From Paludibacteraceae bacterium (GTDB lineage: Bacteria > Bacteroidota > Bacteroidia > Bacteroidales > Paludibacteraceae): 21,274 nt of DNA. The DNA is taken from assembly GCA_017965125.1 (NCBI GenBank), contig JAGCQO010000082.1, positions 1 through 21,274 on the forward strand, written 5' to 3'. A program made the translations under genes and the position numbers. The notes beneath the pieces were generated by a model. That model saw nothing but the letters and a program-made list of their open reading frames with translations, ran no database searches and had not been told where the DNA came from. The stretch's first letter is position 1; every line of letters starts with the position of its first letter. Positions 7,442-15,768 of the stretch are shown piece by piece.

Positions 7442-8283
7442 TGAGCGCGGATCTAAGTTTATTTCAGACCATTATCATATCTATCGTTGAGGGACTGACT
7501 GAGTTTTTGCCAGTTTCGTCAACAGGCCACATGATAATAACCCAGAATCTGATGGGCGTGAATGAAGGCAGTCCGTTTGTTCATGCTTTCACGTTCATAA
7601 TTCAATTCGGAGCAATCCTCTCAGTCGTTTGTCTTTATTGGAAGAAGTTCTTTCTTGTGAGGAGCAAGGAGGAGTTCAACGAGAAGCTTAAGTTCTACGG
7701 ATTGCTGATTGTCGGTGTGTTGCCGGCAGTGGTAATCGGACTTGCGGCGAAAAAGAGCGGATTGCTGGACTGGCTGCTTGACAGCGTCGAGGTCGTTGCG
7801 ATTATGCTGATTGTCGGCGGTGTGTTCATGCTTTTCTGCGACAGAATCTTCAACAAGGGCAAGGACGAGAACGAGGTGACTGTGAAAAGAGCCTTGATGA
7901 TTGGTCTTTTCCAGTGCATATCGGTCATTCCGGGTGTGAGCCGCAGCATGGCGACCATCGTCGGTGGTATGACCCAGAAGCTCACCAGAAAGAAAGCGGC
8001 TGAGTTTTCATTCTTCTTGGCTGTGCCAACTATGGCAGGCGCCACATTGCTCGATTTGCTCGACCTGATGAAAGAGGAGACCACTTGGGCTACCAGCCAT
8101 AATATCACGATGCTGCTTCTTGGCTGCGCCATAGCCTTCGTCGTGGCTTTGTTGGCCATGAAGTGGTTTGTCAACTTCTTGACCAAGTATGGCTTCAAGG
8201 CTTTCGGATGGTACAGAATCGTTGTCGGTGCTGTCATCGTGTGTCTTTTGTTGGCAGGTTTTGACTTAAACATGGTTGATTAA
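7441..8283 (+). CDS. uppP: Undecaprenyl-diphosphate phosphatase
   Basis: UppP (BacA) removes one phosphate from undecaprenyl diphosphate so that the carrier lipid can be used again for peptidoglycan and surface glycans; raised activity gives bacitracin resistance. The 280-residue protein has both signature regions: EGLTEFLPVSSTGH (Glu17, Glu21, Ser26-Ser27, His30) and PGVSRS at 164-169 with the catalytic-type Arg168. Several hydrophobic helices surround these. The gene overlaps its upstream neighbour by one base and its own stop overlaps the truB start by one base, so translation of the three is probably coupled. It is functionally close to the flippase and glycosyltransferases encoded further along, which would depend on the same carrier if they use it. 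Confidence 0.96.
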   Translation: MSADLSLFQTIIISIVEGLTEFLPVSSTGHMIITQNLMGVNEGSPFVHAFTFIIQFGAILSVVCLYWKKFFLVRSKEEFNEKLKFYGLLIVGVLPAVVIGLAAKKSGLLDWLLDSVEVVAIMLIVGGVFMLFCDRIFNKGKDENEVTVKRALMIGLFQCISVIPGVSRSMATIVGGMTQKLTRKKAAEFSFFLAVPTMAGATLLDLLDLMKEETTWATSHNITMLLLGCAIAFVVALLAMKWFVNFLTKYGFKAFGWYRIVVGAVIVCLLLAGFDLNMVD

Positions 8284-8987
8284 TGGATTTTGATTCTGGA
8301 GAAATCCTTTACTTTGACAAGCCCTTGGAGTGGACCTCATTCCAGGTGGTCAGCAAGGTTCGTTATGCCATTTGCCATTCGTTGGGGCGCAAGTCGAAGG
8401 CGCTGAAGGTCGGACATGCAGGCACGCTCGACCCCATGGCGACCGGCGTGCTGGTGCTGTGTACCGGCAAGGCGACCAAGCAAATCGAGTCGTTTCAGTA
8501 TCAGACAAAAGAATATGTCGCCGACCTTTTCTTAGGCGCGACGACCCCTTCGTTCGACACGGAACATCCTGTGGACAAGACTTACCCCACGGAGCACATC
8601 ACACGCGAGCTTGTGGAGCAGACGCTCAAGTCGTTCATCGGGACGATAGAGCAGGAGCCGCCAGCCTACTCCGCAGTGAAGGTCAACGGCCGCCGTGCCT
8701 ACGCCATGGCACGTAACGGCGAGGAGGTGACGCTGAAGAAGAAGACCCTTGTCATAGACTCCATCGAGATACTCGACTTCTCGCTTCCGCTGCTGCGCAT
8801 AAAGGTCGTATGCAGCAAAGGAACCTACATCAGGGCACTGGCTCGCGACATCGGAGCCGCGCTGAACAGCGGTGCCTACCTCACGGCTCTCCGCCGAACA
8901 AGAATAGGCGACGTCAAGGTCGAAGACTGCTGGCAGGTGGAGGATTTTCTGTCAAAAATCGGGACTGGTGCATTTTCACAAGAATAA
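8283..8987 (+). CDS. truB: tRNA pseudouridine-55 synthase
   Basis: TruB converts U55 in the T-loop of nearly all tRNAs to pseudouridine. The core is clear: the GHAGTLDPMATGVLVL motif with catalytic Asp50, PPAYSAVKVNGRRAYAMAR, and the KGTYIRALARDIG segment toward the C-terminus. At 234 residues it is close to the catalytic domain alone; the C-terminal PUA or TruB-C domain of the ~310-residue E. coli enzyme is missing or very short. Such short forms are usual in Bacteroidota. The start ATG overlaps the uppP stop by one base. It is the last gene before a gap of about 100 bases that holds a new promoter. Confidence 0.95.
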   Translation: MDFDSGEILYFDKPLEWTSFQVVSKVRYAICHSLGRKSKALKVGHAGTLDPMATGVLVLCTGKATKQIESFQYQTKEYVADLFLGATTPSFDTEHPVDKTYPTEHITRELVEQTLKSFIGTIEQEPPAYSAVKVNGRRAYAMARNGEEVTLKKKTLVIDSIEILDFSLPLLRIKVVCSKGTYIRALARDIGAALNSGAYLTALRRTRIGDVKVEDCWQVEDFLSKIGTGAFSQE

Positions 8988-8994
8988 GTGAAAA
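8973..8994 (+). other. Stem-loop spanning the truB stop codon
   Basis: TTTTCAC (8973-8979) and GTGAAAA (8988-8994) form a 7-base stem around an 8-base loop that includes the truB stop; with one bulge, the pairing can extend by two or three bases at the foot. No T-run follows directly. It may protect or define the 3' end of the ftsX-truB transcript, but a chance hairpin is possible. Confidence 0.22.
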
Positions 8995-9006
8995 ATGTAA
9001 AAAACA

Positions 9007-9039
9007 CTTGACAACCCCTATTCTCAGATTGTATATTTG
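9007..9039 (+). promoter_or_regulatory. Bacteroides-type promoter for the queA unit
   Basis: TATATTTG at 9032-9039 is a full match to the -7 box TAnnTTTG. CTTG at 9007-9010 matches three of four bases of the -33 box TTTG, with a spacer of 21 bases. Transcription would begin near 9046, leaving a leader of about 45 AT-rich bases before queA with no structure that I can see. Confidence 0.6.
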
Positions 9040-9090
9040 TTGATTATTCGACAAATACATATTCCTTAGAAACAACATAAAAAGATATAT

Positions 9091-10182
9091 ATGAAACTTT
9101 CAAAATTCAAATTTAATCTTGATGAAGAACGAATCGCGCAGTTCCCTGTGCAGCATGATGAACCTTCAAAGGACCGTGATGACGCAAAGATGCTTGTAGT
9201 GCACAAGAAGACTGGCGAGATAGAGCATAAGTTGTTTAAGAATATCATAGATTATTTTGATGACAAGGATGTTTTTGTGTTCAACGACACGAAAGTTTTC
9301 CCTGCTCGTCTCTATGGCAAAAAGGAAAAGACTGAGGCTCAGATCGAGGTTTTCCTTTTGAGAGAGTTGAACGAGGAGCTTCGTTTGTGGGATGTGCTTG
9401 TTGACCCAGCACGCAAGATAAGAAACGGAAACAAACTGTACTTCGGCGACGAATCGCTTGTGGCTGAGGTGATTGACAATACGACATCGAGAGGAAGAAC
9501 ACTGCGCTTCTTGTTCGACGGACCTCACGAGGACTTCAAGAAGCTGCTTTATTCACTGGGCGAGACACCGCTCCCAGGATACATCAAGTCGAGACGCGAC
9601 CCGATACCTGAGGACGCCGACAACTACCAGACTGTGTTCGCTGCTAACGAGGGTGCTGTAGTGGCTCCTGCGGCAGCTATGCACTTCTCGAAATCATTGC
9701 TCAAGCGTGCCGAAATCAAGGGCATCGACTTCGTGAACATCACTCTTCACGCAGGTTTGGGCAACTTCCGTGAGATAGACGTTGAGGACCTGACAAAGCA
9801 CAAGATGGATTCCGAGCCATTGGAGATAACCGAAAGCGCGGCAGACAGAGTGAACGAGGCTGTGTCTTCGGGTCATAACGTATGCGTCATAGGCACAACG
9901 ACACTTAGAGCCATCGAGTCTTCTGTAGGTTCATACCATAACCTCAAGCCATTCTCAGGATGGACAAACAAGTTCATTTTCCCTCCTTACGACTTCGCTA
10001 TAAACAACTCTTTGGTGACAAACCTTCACCTGCCATACTCCACAATGCTCATGATGACATGCGCGTTCGGAGGCTATGACCTCGTGATGAAGGCTTACGA
10101 GGAGGCGATTGCATACAAGGACGAGAAGGGCGAGGGCTACAAATTCGGCGTTTATGGAGACGCTATGCTCATCCTTCCGTAA
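9091..10182 (+). CDS. queA: S-adenosylmethionine:tRNA ribosyltransferase-isomerase
   Basis: QueA transfers and rearranges the ribose of S-adenosylmethionine onto 7-aminomethyl-7-deazaguanine at tRNA position 34, giving epoxyqueuosine, the penultimate step of queuosine synthesis. The 363 residues contain the diagnostic motifs: [16 protein letters not shown] (63-78), [20 protein letters not shown], and [16 protein letters not shown] followed by HKMDSEP. The length is in the usual 340-365 range. The first 60 residues are rather charged, as in Bacteroidota homologues. No other queuosine genes lie in the window. The gene has its own promoter in the upstream gap, and the S41 protease gene follows after 31 bases, so the two may share a transcript. 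Confidence 0.95.
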   Translation: MKLSKFKFNLDEERIAQFPVQHDEPSKDRDDAKMLVVHKKTGEIEHKLFKNIIDYFDDKDVFVFNDTKVFPARLYGKKEKTEAQIEVFLLRELNEELRLWDVLVDPARKIRNGNKLYFGDESLVAEVIDNTTSRGRTLRFLFDGPHEDFKKLLYSLGETPLPGYIKSRRDPIPEDADNYQTVFAANEGAVVAPAAAMHFSKSLLKRAEIKGIDFVNITLHAGLGNFREIDVEDLTKHKMDSEPLEITESAADRVNEAVSSGHNVCVIGTTTLRAIESSVGSYHNLKPFSGWTNKFIFPPYDFAINNSLVTNLHLPYSTMLMMTCAFGGYDLVMKAYEEAIAYKDEKGEGYKFGVYGDAMLILP

Positions 10183-10213
10183 ACGAATAACGCATTATTT
10201 TTAAGACATAAAC

Positions 10214-11923
10214 ATGAGAAACACGAAGACTTCGTTAATCGGATTGTTATTATCCGTTTCTGCGCTTGCTTTTGCGGCAAAGCCTGCATCCGTGTCGGAT
10301 AGCGACAATAACGGCGCGCAGCTGGCTAAGTATCTGGATGTTTACAATTCCATTTTCAAGCAGTTGTCTCTTTATTATGTCGATACGATAAACGCCAAGA
10401 AGATTATCTCGTCGTCGATCGATGAGGCTCTGTCTTCTTTGGACCCTTACACGAGTTACATTCCGGACGAGGAGTCATCGGACTTCAAGTTCATGACGAC
10501 CGGACAGTATGGCGGCATCGGAGCGGTCATCTCGCAGCACCCTCGTTCATACTCGATAGACTCGACCAAGTCCGAAGCCTTCGATGTGCTCATCTCCGAG
10601 CCATACGAAGGGCTGCCTGCCGACAAGGCTGGGCTCAGGGCTGGCGACGTCATTGTGCAAATAGACAAGACGAAGATAAAGGGTCAGACATTGTCCGAGG
10701 TCAGCGCGATGCTTCGTGGCATACCGGGTACGGAGCTTGAGGTCATCGTGAACCGAGGCAGCGACAAGAAGGTGATCAAGAAACGCCTTGTCCGTGAGAA
10801 AATCACGATTCCTGCAGTCACTTATTACGGCGTTGTGGGCGACTCCACAGCCTACATCCTTCTCGACCAGTTCACAGAGAAGTCGGCCGAGGGCGTGCGC
10901 ACTGCCATCAACGACCTCAAGAGCAAGCACAAGATAACATCCATCGTCCTCGACCTTCGCAACAATCCGGGCGGACTGCTGGACCAGGCAGTGGAGATTA
11001 TCAACCTGTTCGTGCCACAAGGCAAGGAGGTGCTGTCGATGAGAGGCAGGGCGAAGCAGCTCGACCAGGTGTTCAAGACATCTTCGGCGGCTTTGTTGCC
11101 AGACATTCCTTTGGCAGTGTTGGTGAACTCATCGTCGGCTTCGGCGTCGGAGATTGTTTCGGGCGCGTTGCAGGACCTCGACAGAGCGGTTATCATCGGC
11201 ACACGCTCGTTCGGCAAGGGCCTTGTGCAATCGACTCGCGAGTTGCCATACAACGGCCATCTGAAACTGACCACAGCGAAATACTACATACCTTCCGGAC
11301 GTTGCATCCAGGCGATAGACTACGCTAAGCGTGGCGACGACGGCTCATCGACGAAGATTCCTGATTCGCTGAGACATGAGTTCAAGACAGCGAACGGCCG
11401 TATCGTCAAGGACGGCGGCGGCATTGAGACGGACTTCGAGGTGAAGAACGACCAGCAGTTGAACATCGTTTATCAGCTGTGGGCAAGAAACCTGATTTTC
11501 GACTACGCCACAACATACTGCGACGCCAACAAGCATATCGCTGAGCCTGAGACTTTCTCCATAACGGACAAGGACTTCGAGGCGTTCAAGTCGTTCGTCA
11601 AGAGCACGGACTTCAAGTACGAACTGCGTACGCAAGGCCGTCTCGAATGGGTGATGGACATAGCGAAGAACGAGGGCTATGGAGAGCGTGCGGCGAAGGA
11701 GTTTGAGGCGTTGAAGAAAAAACTCACTCCTGACATCGACGCCGACATGGACCTTTTCAAGAAGGACATCGTGGACCTGATAAACGGCGAAATCGTCAAG
11801 CGCGCCTACTATCAGAAAGGCTATGTGCGCCACACATTGGTCAGCGACCCTGTACTTAAGAAGGCGCTTGAGGTTCTTAACGACAAGGAGCTTTACACTA
11901 AGACACTGAGTTCCAAGAAATAA
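10214..11923 (+). CDS. S41 family C-terminal processing protease (CtpA/Prc type)
   Basis: A 569-residue periplasmic Ser/Lys protease. A signal peptide (hydrophobic core about 8-21, AFAA end) exports it. The N-terminal helical part (SSLDPYTSYIPDEE) leads into a PDZ domain around 95-190 (QYGGIGAVI, then DKAGLRAGDVIVQID), and then the S41 core: LDLRNNPGGLLDQA, NSSSASASEIVSGAL with catalytic Ser310, and GTRSFGKGLVQ with Lys335. The Ser-Lys spacing of 25 matches the B. subtilis CtpB dyad. A further C-terminal domain of about 190 residues is typical of Bacteroidota members. Such proteases trim or degrade exported proteins from their C-termini; the target here is unknown. The stop codon lies in frame with the flippase gene that follows 12 bases later. 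Confidence 0.93.
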   Translation: MRNTKTSLIGLLLSVSALAFAAKPASVSDSDNNGAQLAKYLDVYNSIFKQLSLYYVDTINAKKIISSSIDEALSSLDPYTSYIPDEESSDFKFMTTGQYGGIGAVISQHPRSYSIDSTKSEAFDVLISEPYEGLPADKAGLRAGDVIVQIDKTKIKGQTLSEVSAMLRGIPGTELEVIVNRGSDKKVIKKRLVREKITIPAVTYYGVVGDSTAYILLDQFTEKSAEGVRTAINDLKSKHKITSIVLDLRNNPGGLLDQAVEIINLFVPQGKEVLSMRGRAKQLDQVFKTSSAALLPDIPLAVLVNSSSASASEIVSGALQDLDRAVIIGTRSFGKGLVQSTRELPYNGHLKLTTAKYYIPSGRCIQAIDYAKRGDDGSSTKIPDSLRHEFKTANGRIVKDGGGIETDFEVKNDQQLNIVYQLWARNLIFDYATTYCDANKHIAEPETFSITDKDFEAFKSFVKSTDFKYELRTQGRLEWVMDIAKNEGYGERAAKEFEALKKKLTPDIDADMDLFKKDIVDLINGEIVKRAYYQKGYVRHTLVSDPVLKKALEVLNDKELYTKTLSSKK

Positions 11924-11935
11924 TCAGACGAAGTT

Positions 11936-13429
11936 TTGGCAGACAATTTGAAAAATAAGACGGTATTGGCACTTATATGGAATGGTGTCGATAAATTCTT
12001 CTTTCAGTTTGTTGCGCTCATCGTCGGCATCATAACTGCACGATTCCTGTCTCCGCAGGACTTCGGCTACATCGGTGCTTTGGCGGTGTTCACAATGCTC
12101 AGCAACATCCTCGTGGAGTCGGGCTTCACGTCGGCGCTCATTCGTCGAGACGGCAACACGGACGAGGAATACTCGGCGATTTTCTTTGTCAATATCCTCA
12201 TCGCGGTGGTCATCTACCTGATTCTGTTTTTCTCCGCGCCATACATCGCGCTGTTCTTCAGAATGCCGGAGTTGTGCTCACTGTCGAGGTTTCTGTTTCT
12301 GTCCATCATCATTAATTCCTTCGGCATAGTCCAGAACATCATCCTGTCCAAGTCGCTTTCGTTCAAGGTCATTTCGCTTGCGGACCTGACTTCGGCGGTC
12401 GTTTCGGGCATTGCTACGGTTTTGATGGTCTTGAACGGTGTCGGCTATTGGGCTTTGGCGTGGCAGATATTCCTGCAGAACGTTGTCAGAGTGCTGTTCC
12501 TATGGCTGGCGTCGTCGTGGCGAGTGTCTTTTCATCCGACATTCGGCATTATAAAAGACGTGTTCACATTCTCGTCGTTCATGCTTTTTGCATCGTTCAT
12601 AAACACGATTGTGAAGAACATCTACAGCGTCATAATCGGTCGATTGTTTAATCCGGCATTGCTCGGTTTTTACTCGCAGGCCAATAAGTATCAGCAGATT
12701 CCGTCCACGGTCATCCAGTCTGCCATCTCAGGCGTGGCTTATCCGATGCTGTCGAATCTGAAGTCCGACGAGGACCGCCAGCTCATGTACCTGCGCAAGA
12801 TTGTCAAGGTCACGGCTTGCGCCATATTCCCGATTATGTTCGGGCTTTCGGCTTTGATGAGTTCGTTGGTGTCGATACTCCTGACGGACAAGTGGCTGCC
12901 GGCGGTGCCTTATTTCCAGATGCTTGTTCCGGTCGCCATCGTGCTGCCATTCCATTCTTTGAATTTGAACCTCATCTTGATTCGTGGCCATTCGAAGGTC
13001 AATTTCATGCTTGAGACCATAAAAAACACACTGACGCTTTTGTCGATTTTCATTGTGTTCGTCGGTTCGCAATTCGCGTTTGGCGGCTGGCAGTTCGAGC
13101 TGTCGATCGAGGCGCTGCTCATTTCGTTCTCTGTCGCCAATGTGATTTCCTACGTCTGCGACTCGATGACGGCCCAGCGTTTGGCGTCATACCGTGTGTT
13201 CGACCAGTTCATGGACATAGCGCCTTACGCGTTCGTCGGCGCGCTGATGTTCCTTTTCGTCATGGGAGTGGAGTGGGTTAATAGCCATTTCATGATTCTC
13301 GATTCGAAAATCATCCTTGTGGCCATTCAGATGCTGCTTGGCGTGCTCTTCTACCTGGCAATGCTCAAGCTGCTTGGCTCAAAGGTCTATGAGGACATCA
13401 TGGACATCGTCAAGCGTCGTCGTGTGTAG
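11936..13429 (+). CDS. Wzx-like polysaccharide flippase (MOP superfamily)
   Basis: A 497-residue protein made almost wholly of hydrophobic helices (about 12-14), with the family's N-terminal pattern: LKNKTVLALIWNGVDKF, then FVALIVGIITARFLSPQDFGYIG. This places it with the lipopolysaccharide/teichuronic-acid exporters that flip lipid-linked oligosaccharides across the inner membrane. The start chosen is a TTG at 11936: it lies 12 bases after the protease stop, there is no ATG until well inside the conserved helix region, and the residues that follow (ADNLKNKTV) align with how homologues begin. The upstream TAA of the protease is in the same frame. Its partner glycosyltransferases are on the opposite strand just beyond its stop, and it probably exports the glycan they make. 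Confidence 0.88.
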   Translation: MADNLKNKTVLALIWNGVDKFFFQFVALIVGIITARFLSPQDFGYIGALAVFTMLSNILVESGFTSALIRRDGNTDEEYSAIFFVNILIAVVIYLILFFSAPYIALFFRMPELCSLSRFLFLSIIINSFGIVQNIILSKSLSFKVISLADLTSAVVSGIATVLMVLNGVGYWALAWQIFLQNVVRVLFLWLASSWRVSFHPTFGIIKDVFTFSSFMLFASFINTIVKNIYSVIIGRLFNPALLGFYSQANKYQQIPSTVIQSAISGVAYPMLSNLKSDEDRQLMYLRKIVKVTACAIFPIMFGLSALMSSLVSILLTDKWLPAVPYFQMLVPVAIVLPFHSLNLNLILIRGHSKVNFMLETIKNTLTLLSIFIVFVGSQFAFGGWQFELSIEALLISFSVANVISYVCDSMTAQRLASYRVFDQFMDIAPYAFVGALMFLFVMGVEWVNSHFMILDSKIILVAIQMLLGVLFYLAMLKLLGSKVYEDIMDIVKRRRV

Positions 13430-13431
13430 GC

Positions 13432-14550
13432 TTATTCGCCTTTGATTATCTCTTTCCACACAGGTCTCACAGCCTCGTCGGTGTACTTGCTGAGGTAGGC
13501 TTCTCTGGAGTCGTTGTTGAACTTCGGGCGTGGATTTTTAGACAGTTCCTTCAGCGCTCTGATAAAGTCATTGGCCGTGTCGCACTTGCCGCCTATCTTC
13601 GTGAAGTCGATGTCGTAGCCCTCGAATGCCTCCTTTGTTCCGTAGATGTTTCTGCCGAACATGAGCGACTCGCAGGTCTTGACTTTCATGCCGCTGCCCG
13701 AGAATATCGGCAGGATGATGGCGTCCGATGACAGGAACAATGGCGTGAGGTCTGGCACATCGCTCAGGACCTCGATTTTCTGCCTTTTCGCAGGCTCTAT
13801 GCCGTTGATTTGCGGAATTATAGCGTCCATGCCTTTGCCGGCTATCAGCAGCTTTATGTCCACGTTCACGAACACGTTGTTCACGAACCACAGGATTCCC
13901 TCGACGTTGGCTGGGAAGTATGAGCCGAGGAAAAGACACGTCGGCTCCTGCGACGTCATTTCTGTCGATTGCGAGTCGAATGGGTCCAGCCTGTCTTCAA
14001 ATGTGATTGGGATTATGTAGTTGTTCTCAAGGCCGTACATTTTCTTCAGGAAGACGCGGTCTCTCTTGTTCAGAGTTATGGTCGCGTCGGAGTATTTCGC
14101 GGCGTAGCGGTCGTTGTTGTCAACGCATCTCAGTATGATGTTTTTCCATGGTTTTTTGCCCAGTTTCGCGTTGAAGTACATCGTCTCGACGTTGTGGTAG
14201 AACGAGATTATCTTGCCCTTGTATCCGTCTTCTTTCAGCTTCTTTGCGATTATGCCGAACACGCTTCTGTCTATGAACACGATGTCGTAGTCCTGCGCCT
14301 TCTTCGCTATCTCGCTGACTCTGCCCGGCGTCAGTCCGAAGTAGTAATTGAAAAAGAAGAAAAATGCGCCGCTGATGTAGTCCAGCAGGCTTTTGCTCTT
14401 TGTCTCGTCGTGGATGTAAACTGTGGTCACGTTCTCCTCGTCGAGTATGTCGCAAAGAGCCTCGTAGTGTTTTTGCGAGGCTATCTCGCCGCCGTCAAAA
14501 ACGCCCTTTGTCTTCTTGTATCTTATGAATAATGCTTTCTGTCCTTTCAT
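13432..14550 (-). CDS. GT4-type glycosyltransferase
   Basis: A 372-residue GT-B glycosyltransferase, probably retaining and using a nucleotide sugar. The C-terminal half shows the donor-binding domain: TCLFLGSYFPANVEGILWF (204-222), KLLIAGKG (233-240), and LPIFSGSGMKVKTCESLMFG (280-299), where Glu294 corresponds to the second Glu of the family's E-x7-E motif and Ser286 replaces the first, as is common in this subgroup. Residues 63-72 hold a run of five Phe in a hydrophobic patch that may touch the membrane. The start is the ATG at 14550, preceded by AGCAAGGAC. It is the last gene of the minus-strand operon, 9 bases after the previous gene, and its stop lies 2 bases from that of the flippase. 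Sugar and acceptor are unknown. Confidence 0.85.
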   Translation of the reverse strand: MKGQKALFIRYKKTKGVFDGGEIASQKHYEALCDILDEENVTTVYIHDETKSKSLLDYISGAFFFFFNYYFGLTPGRVSEIAKKAQDYDIVFIDRSVFGIIAKKLKEDGYKGKIISFYHNVETMYFNAKLGKKPWKNIILRCVDNNDRYAAKYSDATITLNKRDRVFLKKMYGLENNYIIPITFEDRLDPFDSQSTEMTSQEPTCLFLGSYFPANVEGILWFVNNVFVNVDIKLLIAGKGMDAIIPQINGIEPAKRQKIEVLSDVPDLTPLFLSSDAIILPIFSGSGMKVKTCESLMFGRNIYGTKEAFEGYDIDFTKIGGKCDTANDFIRALKELSKNPRPKFNNDSREAYLSKYTDEAVRPVWKEIIKGE

Positions 14551-14559
14551 GTCCTTGCT

Positions 14560-15768
14560 TTAGTTTTTCATGCTCTCCATCATGGAGTACCATTTTTTCA
14601 TTATGCAGTCCTGAACGAGCGTCCTGCTGTTTTCGACGGCTCTCCTTGCCATGCTTTTGCGCTTGCTGTCGTCAGCCATCAGAGCCATTAGCGCCTCTGC
14701 GTATTTTTTGTTGTCGTCTTTCTTTATTATCAATCCGCTTTCGCCGTCTTTCACGATGTCCTCGGCCGACCCGAACGAGTTGAAAACCACTAGCACACAG
14801 CCGAACTGCTGGCTCTCGGTCAATGTCAGCGGGAAGCCCTCTGTCACCGACGTCATGACGAACACGGCTGCGTTTTTATACAGTTCCTGCGGATTGGATT
14901 TCCTGCCCAGCAGACGGCATCTTTGCAGGCCTAAATTCTTAGATAAGTGTTTGTAATAAGCCATATCGGGGCCGTCGCCGGCTATGTCCAAGTGCCAGTC
15001 ATTCAGTCTGTCGTTGCTCTCGACGGTCTTCCAGATTTTCAGTGCGTCGCTTATGTTTTTCGACTTTTCGTCGAGTCGTGCGACTATCAGCGCGGTCTTG
15101 CCCTTGCCCTCGATGTCGTCGTCCGTCGCGAATCCGTCGAACGACAGCGAGTTCTCTATGCAAGCGAGTTTCTGTCTGTATCGTTCGTCGTTGCCCACGC
15201 CGGAAATGCGCAGAAACGGTTCGAAGTATTTTTCAGAAAGCAGAACGAGCTTGTCGGTGTTCTCGATGCAGGTTCTGTATTTCTTGCTTATGAGCCATTC
15301 CCTTGTGCGTACGGGCATCAGGTGCATCACGGCGTCGGTCACGGCCTGCTTTGTCTCGTAGTTGTGTGTCAGTCGGAAAAGGATGTGGCTCCATCGTCCG
15401 CAAATAGTCTCGTAGCCGGGCATCATGTGGTAGCATGTTATGACCTTTGCGCCGTTTTTCTGTGCGGTGGCGTAAACCACAGGCTGGAGCAGCGTTCTGT
15501 ATTTTGCCGTCACGAGGTTTATTATCACAAAGTCGATGGCGTTGCTTTTCAGGAAGTTGTCAACTTGCAAGGCTATGTCGCCGGTGGTGTTCAACTGCTC
15601 TTTGCCATGAAAGAAAGTGGCGGTCATCTGCTCGTCCTTTGGCTTGACGAACAGGGAATAGCACTTGTTGCCGTCCTTGGCAAAGGAGGCCGACAAGGTG
15701 TGGGTGGCATGTTCAGTGCCGCCTTGTTCCGCGCATATTTCCTTCTCTGTCACAAAAACTATATTCAT
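14560..15768 (-). CDS. GT4-family glycosyltransferase
   Basis: A 402-residue GT-B fold enzyme. The acceptor domain starts with the Gly-rich loop QGGTEHATHTLS (15-26). The donor domain has ALIVARLDEKSKN (226-238), HLDIAGDGPDM (259-269), RLLGRKSNPQELYKNA (285-300) and the textbook E-x7-E motif EGFPLTLTE with Glu310 and Glu318. The intact motif suggests a working retaining transferase. Its ATG overlaps the stop of the upstream sialyltransferase-like gene in an ATGA arrangement, so translation is probably coupled, and the next GT4 gene starts 9 bases beyond its stop. The sugar and linkage cannot be read from the sequence. It probably extends the same surface glycan as its neighbours. Confidence 0.9.
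   Translation of the reverse strand: MNIVFVTEKEICAEQGGTEHATHTLSASFAKDGNKCYSLFVKPKDEQMTATFFHGKEQLNTTGDIALQVDNFLKSNAIDFVIINLVTAKYRTLLQPVVYATAQKNGAKVITCYHMMPGYETICGRWSHILFRLTHNYETKQAVTDAVMHLMPVRTREWLISKKYRTCIENTDKLVLLSEKYFEPFLRISGVGNDERYRQKLACIENSLSFDGFATDDDIEGKGKTALIVARLDEKSKNISDALKIWKTVESNDRLNDWHLDIAGDGPDMAYYKHLSKNLGLQRCRLLGRKSNPQELYKNAAVFVMTSVTEGFPLTLTESQQFGCVLVVFNSFGSAEDIVKDGESGLIIKKDDNKKYAEALMALMADDSKRKSMARRAVENSRTLVQDCIMKKWYSMMESMKN

Noticed and set aside
7695..8273. Minus-strand open frame of 192 codons inside uppP
   Set aside because: Antisense to a gene with both UppP signature motifs; low-complexity Ser/Thr/Ala translation without a signal or domain.
9040..9090. preQ1-type riboswitch in the queA leader
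   Set aside because: The predicted leader is about 45 AT-rich bases with no visible hairpin and C-rich/A-rich tail arrangement as in preQ1 riboswitches.
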